A stretch of DNA of 60,922 nt from Virgisporangium ochraceum (GCF_016863655.1 NZ_BOPH01000079.1:1-60922), one strand, 5' to 3'; shown: positions 9,097-18,185, counted from the first letter of the stretch. Notes: a model not told the origin generated them from the letters alone. Numbers and translations: made by a program.

Positions 9097-9950
9097 CACG
9101 GCCCGAAGACCCGCTCGCCGTTCGCGGAGATGGCCTCGCACAACGGCTCCACCGCGGTGCCGGTCGCGGCGGCCAGCGCCCGCACGGTGAGCGGGATGAG
9201 GTACGGCGCGTTCGGCCGCCCGCGGTGCGGCATCGGCGTCAGGTACGGCGCGTCGGTCTCCACCAGGATGTGGTCGAGCGGCGTCGCGGCCGCCGCGACC
9301 CGCAGCGCCGACGCACTGCCGAACGAGACCACCCCCGCGTAGCTGAGGACGAACCCGCGGCGCACGCACTCGCGGGCGAAGTCGACGTCGCCGGAGAAGC
9401 AGTGCATCACCACGGTGTCGGGCGCACCGGTCTCGTCGAGCACCCGCAGGATGTCGGCGTGCGCGTCGCGGTCGTGGATCACCAGCGGCTTGCCGTGCCT
9501 TTTGGCGATCTCGATGTGACCGCGGAAGCTCTCCTCCTGCGCCTTGCGCCCGTCGTCGCCGGTGCGGAACGTGTCGAGCCCGGTCTCGCCGATGCCCCGC
9601 ACCCGCGGGTCGGCGGCCAGGGCGTCGATCCCGCGCAGTGCTTCGTCCACATCGGACAGTCGCGGCGCGGCGTTCGGGTGCACGGCCACCGTCGCCACGA
9701 TCGACGGGTGCTCATGCGCGGCCGCCACGCCCCAGCGCGACGTCTCCACGTCCACACCGACCTGAACGAGGCGATCGACACCGACCGACCGCGCGGCCTC
9801 GACCGAGGCGGCGACCGTGCCCTCGACGCCCGTGACGTCGGGGTCGGTCACCATGTCGAGGTGGGTGTGGCTGTCGACCACGGGCACCGGAAGCGGGTCC
9901 GGCACCGGTGGGAAGCCGCCCTCACGACGGCCGCTGCGTCTGTTGCTCAT
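9093..9950 (-). CDS. tatD: TatD-family metal-dependent deoxyribonuclease
   Basis: 285-residue TIM-barrel hydrolase of the TatD family (3'-5' DNase activity in studied members). The metal-binding DSHTHLD is at about residue 26, GIGETGLD gives the metal-bridging Glu, and there are HDRDAH and HCFSGD motifs. The closing VETDAPYLTP supplies the last Asp. All expected ligands are present. The stop overlaps the rsmA start, and the gene starts 16 nt after the spermidine-synthase-like gene, so it sits inside the metG-to-ABC-F run of same-strand genes. Confidence 0.94.
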   Translation of the reverse strand: MSNRRSGRREGGFPPVPDPLPVPVVDSHTHLDMVTDPDVTGVEGTVAASVEAARSVGVDRLVQVGVDVETSRWGVAAAHEHPSIVATVAVHPNAAPRLSDVDEALRGIDALAADPRVRGIGETGLDTFRTGDDGRKAQEESFRGHIEIAKRHGKPLVIHDRDAHADILRVLDETGAPDTVVMHCFSGDVDFARECVRRGFVLSYAGVVSFGSASALRVAAAATPLDHILVETDAPYLTPMPHRGRPNAPYLIPLTVRALAAATGTAVEPLCEAISANGERVFGPW

Positions 9951-9966
9951 CGTCGTCCAGGATCCC

Positions 9967-10755
9967 TTACCGGATCGCGCCGTCCACCAGCGGCTTGGCG
10001 CCCTGCGCGAACTCGTCGAGAAGCGCGCCGTGCGAGATGGCGCCGCCGGAGGTGCGCATCAGCTGGGTCAGCCGGGCCACCGGCAGCTTCCCGGGTGGCT
10101 TCCGACCGACGATCACCGTGTTGCCGTGGCGCTTGCCGTTCACCAGCGAGAGTTCGGTGAGCAGGCACACGTCGGCGAACGCCGTGCGCACGGTGGCGAC
10201 CTGGCGACGCGAGAACGCCAGCGGCGGCAGGTCGGTGACGTTGACGAGGTACGTGCCGCCCGGTGCGAGCACCTCGTACGCCGCCGCCACGAACTCGGTG
10301 GTCGCCGTGCTGCTCTCGATGACACCCGCCTGGTAGGCGTCGGCCATCACGAGGTCGAACGTGCCCGGCGGGGTCTCCTCGACCACGGCGCGGGCGTCGT
10401 CGATGCGGATCTCGATGCCGGAGTCGTCGGGCAGCGGCAGCAGCTCGTCGATGAGCGCCACGAGCTTGGCGTCGCGCTCCACCACCGTCTGCTCCGAGCC
10501 CGGCCGGGTCGCCGCAAGGTAGCGCGGCAGCGTGTAGGCGCCGCCGCCGAGGTGGAGAACCCTCAGGGGACGCCCGGCCGGCGCGACGGTGTCGAACACC
10601 GCCGCGACCCGCCGCATGTACGGGAACTCCAGATGGGTCGGGTCGACCAGGTCCACGTAGGACTGGGCGACCCCGTCGATCCACAGCACCCACCCGCCGG
10701 GCCGTCCCAGCGGGCACGCCGCCACATTGGCGACGCCGAACTCGATCTCGCGCAC
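9967..10755 (-). CDS. Spermidine synthase-like methyltransferase-fold protein
   Basis: 262 residues with a Rossmann methyltransferase-like core. The nucleotide loop VLHLGGGAYTLPRY is followed by VVERDAKLVALI, an acidic VVERD strand end, then DDARAVV and the VMADAYQ segment that corresponds to the gate/proton-acceptor region of aminopropyltransferases. Actinobacterial members annotated as SpeE-like often lack proven polyamine activity, so the substrate is open. The GTG start at 10755 lies 10 nt after the metG stop, suggesting one transcript with metG and tatD, a combination I do not know as conserved. Confidence 0.8.
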   Translation of the reverse strand: MREIEFGVANVAACPLGRPGGWVLWIDGVAQSYVDLVDPTHLEFPYMRRVAAVFDTVAPAGRPLRVLHLGGGAYTLPRYLAATRPGSEQTVVERDAKLVALIDELLPLPDDSGIEIRIDDARAVVEETPPGTFDLVMADAYQAGVIESSTATTEFVAAAYEVLAPGGTYLVNVTDLPPLAFSRRQVATVRTAFADVCLLTELSLVNGKRHGNTVIVGRKPPGKLPVARLTQLMRTSGGAISHGALLDEFAQGAKPLVDGAIR

Positions 10756-10765
10756 GTCTCAGCCT

Positions 10766-12544
10766 TCAGCCGGCCAGGCGGGCCAGCTCCTCCTCGACAA
10801 TCGACTCGTCGAGCTTCCTGAACACCGGCTTCGGCGCCGCCAGCTCGCGGCCGACCTCCACCGGCACCGACCGCCACTTCGCGCCGCCGGCGTAGTCGCC
10901 GCTGAGGATCGGGTAGCCCGGGCCGCCGTCGAGGTCGTCCACCTCCCGGATCTCCGGCATCGGCGTGTGCAGGTCCTTGTTGCCGAGCAGCTCGTGCACC
11001 TTCTGCGCGGAGTGCGGCAGGAACGGGGAGAGCAGCGTGTTGCAGTCGCTCACCGCCTGCAGCGTGACGTGCAGCACCGTGCCCTGGCGGTCGCGGTCGT
11101 CCTTCAGCTTCCACGGCGCCTGGTCGGACACGTACTTGTTCACCTCGCCGACGATCCGCATCGCCTCGGTGATCGCCGCCTTCTGCCGGTGCCGCTCGAT
11201 GAGCTTCCCGACGCTCTCGAACCCCGCCCGCACCGCCGCGAGCAGGTTCTGATCATCTTCGGTGAGCTCGCCCGCGGGCGGCACCGCGCCGAAGTTCTTG
11301 TGCGCCATCGAGACCGACCGGTTGACCAGGTTGCCCCAGCCGGCCACGAGCTCGTCGTTGTTGCGGCGGCGGAACTCGGCCCAGGTGAAGTCGGTGTCGT
11401 TGGACTCCGGGCCGGCCACCGCGATGAAGTACCGCAGCGCGTCGGCGTCGTACCGCGCCAGGAAGTCGCGGACGTAGATCACCACGGACCGGCTGCTGGA
11501 GAACTTCTTCCCCTCCATGGTGAGGAACTCGCTCGACACCACCTCGGTGGGCAGCGCCAGCTTCCCCATCTTCCCGGGCTCGCCGCCCTTGGCACCCTCG
11601 CCGTTGTAGGCGAGCAGCTCGGCCGGCCAGATCTGGGAGTGGAACGTGATGTTGTCCTTGCCCATGAAGTAGAAGGCCCGGCTGACCTCGGGCGTCCACC
11701 ACTTCCGCCAGGCGTCCGGGTCGCCGGTGCGGCGGGCCCACTCGACCGACGCCGACAGGTACCCGATGACCGCGTCGAACCAGACGTAGAGGCGCTTGCC
11801 GGGGTTGTCCTCCCAGCCCTCGAGCGGCACCGGGATGCCCCAGTCGATGTCGCGGGTCATCGCGCGCGGCTTGAGGTCCTCGAGCAGGTTCAGCGAGAAC
11901 CGCAGCACGTTGGGCCGCCAGTCGGTGCGGGTGCGCAGCCACTCCCCCAGCGCGTCGGCCAGCGCCGGCAGGTCGAGGAAGAAGTGCTCGGTCTCGATGA
12001 ACATCGGGGTCTCGCCGTTGATGCGGCTGCGCGGGTTGATCAGGTCGATCGGGTCGAGCTGGTTGCCGCAGTTGTCGCACTGGTCGCCGCGGGCGCTGTC
12101 GTAGCCGCAGATCGGGCAGGTGCCCTCGATGTAGCGGTCGGGCAGCGTGCGGCCGGTGGACGGCGAGATCGCGCCCTGCGTGACCTTCGCGATCATGTAC
12201 CCGTTGCGGTGGCAGACCTTGAACAGCTCCTGCGCCACGGCGTAGTGGTTCCGGGTGGTGGTGCGGGTGAACAGGTCGTACGACAGGCCCAGCGCGTGCA
12301 GGTCCTCGACGATCATGCGGTTGTACCGGTCGGCCAGCTCGCGCGGGGTGACGCCCTCCTTCTCGGCCTGGACGAGGATCGGCGTGCCGTGCTCGTCGGT
12401 GCCCGAGACCATGAGCACGTCGTGACCGGCCATGCGCATGTACCGGCTGAACACGTCGGAGGGCACCCCGAAGCCGGACACATGACCGATGTGGCGCGGG
12501 CCGTTGGCGTAGGGCCAGGCGACCGCGGCGAGAACGTGACTCAT
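10766..12544 (-). CDS. metG: Methionyl-tRNA synthetase
   Basis: Charges tRNA-Met. The 592-residue product has the class I HIGH motif (PRHIGHVSGFG) and the zinc knuckle CPICGYDSARGDQCDNC, of the four-Cys type. KFSSSR takes the place of KMSKS, and an anticodon-binding helical domain follows. The C-terminal EMAP-like dimerisation domain is absent, as is usual in actinobacteria. The ATG at 12544 gives MSHVLAAVAWPYANG; an ATG 9 nt upstream is possible. It heads the same-strand run that continues to the ABC-F gene. Confidence 0.96.
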   Translation of the reverse strand: MSHVLAAVAWPYANGPRHIGHVSGFGVPSDVFSRYMRMAGHDVLMVSGTDEHGTPILVQAEKEGVTPRELADRYNRMIVEDLHALGLSYDLFTRTTTRNHYAVAQELFKVCHRNGYMIAKVTQGAISPSTGRTLPDRYIEGTCPICGYDSARGDQCDNCGNQLDPIDLINPRSRINGETPMFIETEHFFLDLPALADALGEWLRTRTDWRPNVLRFSLNLLEDLKPRAMTRDIDWGIPVPLEGWEDNPGKRLYVWFDAVIGYLSASVEWARRTGDPDAWRKWWTPEVSRAFYFMGKDNITFHSQIWPAELLAYNGEGAKGGEPGKMGKLALPTEVVSSEFLTMEGKKFSSSRSVVIYVRDFLARYDADALRYFIAVAGPESNDTDFTWAEFRRRNNDELVAGWGNLVNRSVSMAHKNFGAVPPAGELTEDDQNLLAAVRAGFESVGKLIERHRQKAAITEAMRIVGEVNKYVSDQAPWKLKDDRDRQGTVLHVTLQAVSDCNTLLSPFLPHSAQKVHELLGNKDLHTPMPEIREVDDLDGGPGYPILSGDYAGGAKWRSVPVEVGRELAAPKPVFRKLDESIVEEELARLAG

Positions 12545-12628
12545 GGACACCAAGCCTAAGAGGCCGCTTTGCCGACACGCAGCCGGGATCTAACTGCGCA
12601 TAAGGGATATTTGTAGTGCAATGGGTTC

Positions 12629-13543
12629 ATGAACAGGGATCACTCCACCACGGCCTGGACCCCCGACTGGTTGGGTGAGACCCCCGGGCCCCCCGCAGCC
12701 GGACCCGCGCACGCGGCACCCGACGAGTCCGACTCCTCCGACGAGACCCGTGAACTGATCGACCTCGAGGCGGTGGAGTTCGGTCCGCTCCCCTTCGCCG
12801 ACGAACCGATTCCGGCGCTCGCCGCCGAGCCGGCCCCGGTCTTCGTCGACGAGCCCATCCCCGCCCTCGCCGACGACCGCCCCCTGCTGTTCGGCGACGA
12901 TCCGATCCCCGACCAGCCGCGCGCGAAGCGGGCGCGTCCCGTCGTCAGCGAGGGCTGGGCGGAGGAGCGGGCCCGCCCGCTGGCCGACCCGTCCGTGGGG
13001 TCGCTGCGCTCCCTCGGTGCGGTGGCGGTCACCGGACGCCGGCCGACGCGTCCGCCGTCGTCACCGCGGAAGGGCCGCACCGCCGCGGCCGGATCGGCGC
13101 GCGGCCTCGTGGCCCTGGTACTGCTGGCGCTGCTGTCGGCGTTCTTCGCCTGGGTGACCGCCGAGCCGCTGTGGCTGGCCGTCGGTCACGCCGAGCGCGG
13201 CACGGTGACGGTCACGACCTGCTCCGGCGACCGCTGCCTCGGCACGTTCACCAGCGCCGGCTTCGCCCGCGACGCCCTGCCCGTCATGGGCGACGCGCCC
13301 GACCCGGGCGTGCCCACGCCGGCCCGGATGACCTCGGAGCGGGGCGCCCGCGTGTACGTGGAGGCCGACACGGTGAGCCGGGCGGCCCTCGGCGTGGCCC
13401 TGATCCTGCTGTGCGGGCTGGGCGTCGTCTGGGGGACGGGCGTCCGGCGCCTCCCGGAGCGACCCGCCCGCCGGACGGCCACCCTCCTGGGCCTCGCCGG
13501 CCCACTGACCCTGCTGGCGGCGATGCTCGCGGTCACGTACTAG
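12629..13543 (+). CDS. Hypothetical membrane protein with acidic repeat-containing N-terminus
   Basis: 304 residues. The cytoplasmic-looking N-terminus (about 1-150) is Pro/Asp/Glu-rich and holds three imperfect copies of a short motif around DEPIPAL (ADEPIPALA, VDEPIPALA, GDDPIPDQ). A basic stretch then leads into a first membrane helix (about 155-178). An extracytoplasmic loop of about 75 residues contains a Cys pair (TTCSGDRC), and two more helices (about 252-272 and 282-302) end the chain. The ATG at 12629 is divergent from metG. I do not recognise the family; the N-terminal repeats could bind a partner. Confidence 0.7.
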   Translation: MNRDHSTTAWTPDWLGETPGPPAAGPAHAAPDESDSSDETRELIDLEAVEFGPLPFADEPIPALAAEPAPVFVDEPIPALADDRPLLFGDDPIPDQPRAKRARPVVSEGWAEERARPLADPSVGSLRSLGAVAVTGRRPTRPPSSPRKGRTAAAGSARGLVALVLLALLSAFFAWVTAEPLWLAVGHAERGTVTVTTCSGDRCLGTFTSAGFARDALPVMGDAPDPGVPTPARMTSERGARVYVEADTVSRAALGVALILLCGLGVVWGTGVRRLPERPARRTATLLGLAGPLTLLAAMLAVTY

Positions 13544-13624
13544 CGCGTCCCGAGTCGCGGGTTCGCCCGCAGCCGCCACTGTCCGTCGTCGTGATCTGCT
13601 CGATAGGTCGGTGTCTGCCGCCGT

Positions 13625-13685
13625 GATCGCCGTTTGAGGAACGAACGCGAAGTCACGCTGCAGGTTCGTTCCTCGAACGCCGATC
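13625..13685. terminator. Long inverted repeat between convergent genes
   Basis: Arms 13625-13646 and 13664-13685 (22 nt, two non-Watson-Crick positions) enclose a 17-nt loop; both ends read GATC. It sits between the convergent stops of the membrane-protein gene (13543) and rsmI (13714). A bidirectional terminator is the simplest reading, but there is no T tract. A second hairpin with GATCG/CGATC ends occurs at 39862-39934. Confidence 0.6.
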
Positions 13686-13713
13686 AAGAAACCCGCGGGG
13701 ATTGACCAGCGTC

Positions 13714-14550
13714 TCAGCGCGTCGCGACCACCGCGGCGTAGACCTGGCGTTTCGGGAGTCCGTGTGCCTTCGCCACCGCCAGGATCGCCGCTTTGCGCGT
13801 GGTCCCGGTGGCTTCGAGCGCGGCGACCGCGGCCGCGAGGTCGGCCGCGGCCGCGACCACGACGGCGCCCACCCCCACCGCGCCGCCGACGACCAGGGTG
13901 ATCTCGCCGCGCGGCGGGTCGGCGCCGACCGAGGCCACGAGCTCACCGAGCGGCGCCCGCCGGACCTCCTCGTGGGTCTTGGTCAGCTCGCGGGCCAGCG
14001 CGGCCGGCCGGTCGGGGCCGAACGCGGCGGCGAGGTCGGCGAGCGTGCCGGCGATGCGGTGCGGCGCCTCGAAGAACACCAGCGTCCGCGGCTCGTCGGC
14101 CAGGTCGTCGAAGTAGGCGCGGCGCTCGCCGGGCCGGCGCGGCGGGAAGCCCTCGAAGCAGAACCGGTCGCACGGTAGTCCCGACAGTGCCAGCGCCGTC
14201 GTCACGGCGCTCGGCCCGGGGACCGACGTGAGCGCGATTCCCGCCGCCAGCGCGGCCCGCACCAGGCGGAACCCGGGGTCGGACACGGAGGGCATGCCGC
14301 CGTCGGTGATCACCGCGACGGTCTCGCCCCGCTGGAGGGCCTCGACCAGGTCCGGCGTGCGGCGCTCCTCGTTGCCCTCGAAATACGAGACCGTCTTCGC
14401 CGTGATGGAGATGCCGAGGTCGGCGGCCAGCCGCGCCAGCCGGCGGGTGTCCTCGGCGGCGATGACGTCGGCGGTCTCCAGCGCCTCGCGCAGCCGGGCC
14501 GACGCGTCGCCGGGGTTGCCGAGCGGCGCGCCGAGCATGATCAGCGGCAC
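13714..14550 (-). CDS. rsmI: 16S rRNA (cytidine1402-2'-O)-methyltransferase
   Basis: 278-residue tetrapyrrole-methylase-fold enzyme that 2'-O-methylates C1402 of 16S rRNA. Diagnostic motifs are LGAPLGNPGD near the N-terminus, AEDTRR, DGGMPSVSDPG, SVPGPSAVTTALALSG and FFEAPHRI. The GTG at 14550 gives VPLIMLGAPLG, and an internal ATG four codons later is possible. It is divergent from the mannosyltransferase gene with about 50 nt between starts, the arrangement also known in mycobacteria. Confidence 0.95.
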   Translation of the reverse strand: MPLIMLGAPLGNPGDASARLREALETADVIAAEDTRRLARLAADLGISITAKTVSYFEGNEERRTPDLVEALQRGETVAVITDGGMPSVSDPGFRLVRAALAAGIALTSVPGPSAVTTALALSGLPCDRFCFEGFPPRRPGERRAYFDDLADEPRTLVFFEAPHRIAGTLADLAAAFGPDRPAALARELTKTHEEVRRAPLGELVASVGADPPRGEITLVVGGAVGVGAVVVAAAADLAAAVAALEATGTTRKAAILAVAKAHGLPKRQVYAAVVATR

Positions 14551-14600
14551 CCGGTCACTCCTTTACCCGCGCTTTGATGTGAGCAGCCTACGATCGGCGG

Positions 14601-16184
14601 GTGACCACCGACACCACGGCCACCGCGATCGAACCTCTTGACGAGGAGCCGGTGACCCTCGACGACGCGCCCGAGCCGCCACCGGCCGACGTCGTCGAGC
14701 TGCCGTCGACGGTGCGTGACAGGCTGACGACGATCGGCCGCGACCCCATGTCGTGGCTGGCCACGGCGTTCGTGGTGCTGGTCGGTGGCGTGCTGCGGCT
14801 CGCCAACCTCGGCCACCCCGACACCAAGATCTTCGACGAGATCTACTACGCCACCGAGGCACACGAGCTGCTCAACTACGGCGTCGAGTGGAAGCCGGAG
14901 AACAACGCCGGCGACTACGTGGTCCATCCGCCGCTGGGCAAATGGTGCATCGCGCTCGGCGAGTGGATCTTCGGCTACAACTCCTTCGGGTGGCGGATCT
15001 CCGCCGCCGTGGCCGGCATCGTGTCGATCCTGCTCCTCGTGCGCATCGCCCGCCGGCTGTTCCGCTCGACGATCCTCGGCTGCGCCGCCGGCCTGCTGCT
15101 GGCCCTCGACGGGCTGCACTTCGTGCTGTCCCGGGCCGCGCTGCTCGACATCTTCCTCATGCTCTTCGTGCTCGCTGCGTTCGGCTGCGTGGTGCTCGAC
15201 CGCGACCAACGCCGCCGCCGCATGCTGGTCGCCCTGGAGAGCGGCGCCCTGGCCCTCGGCGACAGCCCGCGGCTGGGCGTGCCGTGGTGGCGGCTCGGGG
15301 TCGCGTTCTTCCTCGGCTGCGCGTGCTCGGTCAAGCTCAGCGGCGGCTTCTTCATCCCCGCGATCATGCTGATCATGCTGATCTGGGAGATCGGCCTGCG
15401 CCGCGCGGTCGGCGCCCGCACACCGTGGCTGCGCGGGACCGCGAACGTGGTCGGCTGGGGCTTCGGCATGGGCGCCCTGGTCATCGGCGTCTACCTGGCC
15501 TCGTGGACCGGGTGGTTCGCCACCGACCACGGCTGGAACCGGCACGGGCTGGAAGCGGTCGGCAAGGACGAGCCGTTCATCGTCGGCGCGCTGCGGAACC
15601 TGTGGGACTACCACGTCAGCGCGTACCAGTTCCACACGACGCTGGTGAGCAAGCACGACTACCAGTCCTGGCCGTGGCAGTGGCTGCTGATGGGCCGGCC
15701 GGTGGCGTTCTACTGGAGCACCGACGCGCCCTGCGGTGCCGACCGCTGCGCGGCCGAGGTGCTGCTGCTCGGCAACCCGATCCTGTGGTGGTCGTTCATC
15801 CCGGCGCTGGTCGGGCTCGCGTGGTTCGGCATCGCCCAGCGCGACAAGCGGGCCGGGGTCATCGGCCTCATGGTGGCCGGCGGGCTCCTGCCCTGGTTCT
15901 GGTACCACTACGACGGCGGCCGCACGATGTTCGTGTTCTACGCGCTGCCGGCGCTGCCGTTCCTGGTGCTCGCCGTGGTGTACGTGCTCGGCTCGATCAT
16001 GGGCCCGCCGGGCCTGCGCGGCGCCGGCGCGCCCGACCGTCGCATGGTCGGCGCGGTCGCGCTGGGCATCTACATCCTCGTGGTCGCCGCGTTCTTCGCG
16101 TACTTCCATCCCATCTACGTCGGTGAATCCATACCGTACGAGTCGTGGTGGGACCGCATGCTGCTGGGCCGGCGCTGGGTCTGA
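14601..16184 (+). CDS. Dolichyl/polyprenyl-phosphate-mannose protein O-mannosyltransferase (GT39)
   Basis: 527-residue multi-pass membrane enzyme that transfers mannose from polyprenyl-phosphomannose to Ser/Thr of secreted proteins. The acidic catalytic loop DTKIFDEIYYATEAH follows the first helix, and HPPLGKWCIALGEW is the second conserved loop. About 10 further hydrophobic segments follow, and a C-terminal PIYVGESIPYESWWDRM is typical of the family tail. The N-terminal 45 residues are acidic and cytoplasmic. The GTG start at 14601 faces rsmI. The enzyme is linked in actinomycetes to Sec-dependent glycoprotein export. Confidence 0.93.
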   Translation: MTTDTTATAIEPLDEEPVTLDDAPEPPPADVVELPSTVRDRLTTIGRDPMSWLATAFVVLVGGVLRLANLGHPDTKIFDEIYYATEAHELLNYGVEWKPENNAGDYVVHPPLGKWCIALGEWIFGYNSFGWRISAAVAGIVSILLLVRIARRLFRSTILGCAAGLLLALDGLHFVLSRAALLDIFLMLFVLAAFGCVVLDRDQRRRRMLVALESGALALGDSPRLGVPWWRLGVAFFLGCACSVKLSGGFFIPAIMLIMLIWEIGLRRAVGARTPWLRGTANVVGWGFGMGALVIGVYLASWTGWFATDHGWNRHGLEAVGKDEPFIVGALRNLWDYHVSAYQFHTTLVSKHDYQSWPWQWLLMGRPVAFYWSTDAPCGADRCAAEVLLLGNPILWWSFIPALVGLAWFGIAQRDKRAGVIGLMVAGGLLPWFWYHYDGGRTMFVFYALPALPFLVLAVVYVLGSIMGPPGLRGAGAPDRRMVGAVALGIYILVVAAFFAYFHPIYVGESIPYESWWDRMLLGRRWV

Positions 16185-16269
16185 CCCGGCGCGACCTTGC
16201 GGATGATTGGCAGCTTGACACGCCGTGACAATCCGCCCAGCTGGTGGGTAACGCCGCTAAATTCCCTGG

Positions 16270-16770
16270 ATGCCGCGCGCTGCAGCCATCCAGCACGCCG
16301 AAGAGGCGACCGCACTCGAAGCCGAGGCTGCCGGGGCCACCCCCGGTAGCTCCGCCAGCGGGCTGCTGATCGAGGCGGCCAACCAATGGTGGCTGGCCGG
16401 CGAACACCAGAAATGCCACACGATCCTGGCGTCCGTCATCGACCTGGGTGGCGAGACAGCCTGTTTCGCCCGGGCCGAACTGCTGGGCGTACTGCTCGCC
16501 GAGGGCGACCGCGACGAGGCCGAGGCCGAGCTCGCCCGGCTGGCCGGTGATCCCGAGCTGACCGAGGGCCCCTGCCAGCTGGTCGGTGAACTGCTGGTCG
16601 ACCACGGAGCGCTGACCGCCGCCCTGGAGTGGTACGACCGCGTCCTGGGCTTCTGGACCGACGAGCGCCGCGCGGCCGCCACGGCCACCGACGGCCGGCG
16701 AAGCTCCGACCGCATTTTCTGCCAGCAACGTCAGCGGGTCCGCAAACGCCTGGGCCTCCCCGCCGACTGA
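16270..16770 (+). CDS. Small TPR-like helical protein
   Basis: 166 residues, almost all helical, with spacing that suggests two or three degenerate tetratricopeptide repeats (ANQWWLAGEHQKCHTILASVI, then ARAELLGVLLAEGDRDEAE, then LVDHGALTAALEWYDRVLGF). No signal peptide or membrane segment is present. The C-terminus is basic (RQRVRKRLG). It follows the mannosyltransferase gene by 85 nt on the same strand. TPR proteins act as adaptors; the partner is unknown. Confidence 0.72.
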   Translation: MPRAAAIQHAEEATALEAEAAGATPGSSASGLLIEAANQWWLAGEHQKCHTILASVIDLGGETACFARAELLGVLLAEGDRDEAEAELARLAGDPELTEGPCQLVGELLVDHGALTAALEWYDRVLGFWTDERRAAATATDGRRSSDRIFCQQRQRVRKRLGLPAD

Positions 16771-16772
16771 CC

Positions 16773-16814
16773 CGCCCAGCCTGGCCCGCCCAGCCTGGCC
16801 CGCCCAGCCTGGCC
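16773..16814. repeat. Three tandem 14-bp repeats
   Basis: Three perfect consecutive copies of CGCCCAGCCTGGCC begin 3 nt after the TPR-like gene stop. Each unit contains the near-palindrome CCAGCCTGG. They lie between convergent genes, and the copy number may vary between strains. Confidence 0.85.
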
Positions 16815-16897
16815 CGCACCCGACCGACCCGTCCCGCCGACCGCCGGCCGCGCTCCGCGCGGGACGCGATCGACGGGGCGGTCGACCCACGCGGGGG

Positions 16898-17878
16898 TCA
16901 GGAGTGGCCGGAGATCGCGTGGGGGCGGTACGGGGCCTCGAGGGCCTTGCGCTCGTCCTCGTCCAGCGTCAGGGTCACCGCGGCGACGGCGTCGTCGACG
17001 TGGGTCAGCTTGGTCGCGCCGAAGATCGGTGCGGTCACGCCCGGCTGGTGGAGGAGCCACGCCATCGCCACCTGGGCGGCCGGCACCGATCGCTTGGCGG
17101 CGATCTCCTCGACGGCGTCCACCACGGCGAAGTCGTCGTCGGAGTACAGGGTGTCGCCGAACTGGTCGGTCTGCGCGCGCAGCGTGTGCTTGCCGCCGCC
17201 CCGCGAGCGGGTGCCGGTCAGCATTCCCCGGGCCAGCGGGCTCCACGGGATCAGGCCGACGCCCAGGTCGAGGCAGAGCGGGTTCATCTCCCGTTCCTCC
17301 TCGCGGTAGATCAGGTTGTAGTGGTTCTGCATGGACACGTAGCGGGTCCAGCCGTTGGCCGACGCGGTGTACTGGGCCTTCGCGAACTGCCAGGCGTACA
17401 TGCTCGACGCGCCGATGTAGCGGGCCTTTCCGGCCTTGACCACGTCGTGCAGGGCTTCCAGGGTCTCCTCGACGGGCGTGTCCGGGTCCCACCGGTGCAC
17501 CTGGTACAGGTCCACGTGGTCGGTGCCCAGCCGGCGCAGCGAGTTGTCGATCGAGGCCATGATGTGTTTGCGGCTCAGTCCGCGGTCGTTGGGGCCCTTG
17601 CCCATCTCGCCGTGAACCTTGGTGGCCAGCACGTAGGCGTCACGGTCCGGGAAGAGCTTCGCCAGCAGCCTGCCGGTGATCTCCTCGCTGGCGCCGGTGC
17701 TGTAGACGTCGGCCGTGTCGAAGAACGTCACCCCGGCCTCGACCGCGCGGCGGACGATCGGCTCGGAGTCGTCGATCCGCAGGCTCCACGGCCGCAGGTC
17801 GGGGTCGCCGTAGCTCATCATCCCCAGCGCGACGCGGGAGACCTTCAGTCCGCTGATGCCCAGGCGTACATATTCCAT
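16898..17878 (-). CDS. Aldo/keto reductase
   Basis: 326-residue NADPH-dependent oxidoreductase with a TIM barrel. The catalytic tetrad is visible as Asp and Tyr in FFDTADVY, Lys in VLATKVHGEMG and His in LYQVHRW. The cofactor-binding end is near IFGATK. The MSMQNHYNLIYREEEREM segment is typical of the YajO/Tas-like AKR group. The ATG at 17878 is divergent from the Smr gene with 25 nt between starts, so the promoters overlap. The open frame extends upstream but has no family character there. The substrate is unknown. Confidence 0.92.
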   Translation of the reverse strand: MEYVRLGISGLKVSRVALGMMSYGDPDLRPWSLRIDDSEPIVRRAVEAGVTFFDTADVYSTGASEEITGRLLAKLFPDRDAYVLATKVHGEMGKGPNDRGLSRKHIMASIDNSLRRLGTDHVDLYQVHRWDPDTPVEETLEALHDVVKAGKARYIGASSMYAWQFAKAQYTASANGWTRYVSMQNHYNLIYREEEREMNPLCLDLGVGLIPWSPLARGMLTGTRSRGGGKHTLRAQTDQFGDTLYSDDDFAVVDAVEEIAAKRSVPAAQVAMAWLLHQPGVTAPIFGATKLTHVDDAVAAVTLTLDEDERKALEAPYRPHAISGHS

Positions 17879-17903
17879 GTGTTCCGACGTTAGTCTCGGG
17901 CCG

Positions 17904-18158
17904 GTGAAGCTCAAGCTGGATCTGCACGACATCTTCAACCGCGGCCAGGACATCGACCGTGCTCTCAACGCGATCATGGCCGAGGCGGTGCAGAAGAAGG
18001 CGACCCTCGTCGAGATCATTCCGGGCAAGGGGTCGGGCCAGCTGAAGAAGCGGGTGCTGCGGTTCCTCGACCAGAAGGAGGTCAAGGCGCTGTATCACCG
18101 GGTCGAGAAGGACTCCAAGAACTTCGGGCGGCTCTTTGTCCACTTCCGGTGGAAGTAG
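17904..18158 (+). CDS. Smr (small MutS-related) domain protein
   Basis: A stand-alone 84-residue Smr domain. It opens with VKLKLDLHDIFNRG (the LDLH motif) and carries EIIPGKGSGQLKKRVLRFL, matching the [H]GKGxG loop of Smr nucleases with Pro in place of His. Smr domains nick branched DNA or act on RNA in other bacteria; activity here is uncertain given that substitution. I chose the GTG at 17904; a longer in-frame start at 17856 would run back across the divergent aldo/keto reductase start. Confidence 0.82.
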   Translation: MKLKLDLHDIFNRGQDIDRALNAIMAEAVQKKATLVEIIPGKGSGQLKKRVLRFLDQKEVKALYHRVEKDSKNFGRLFVHFRWK

Positions 18159-18185
18159 CGGATGCGGGGCTTTACGAGTTCCATT

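Noticed and set aside
10727..12559. 610-codon plus-strand frame
   Set aside because: Exact antisense of metG; no recognisable protein features.
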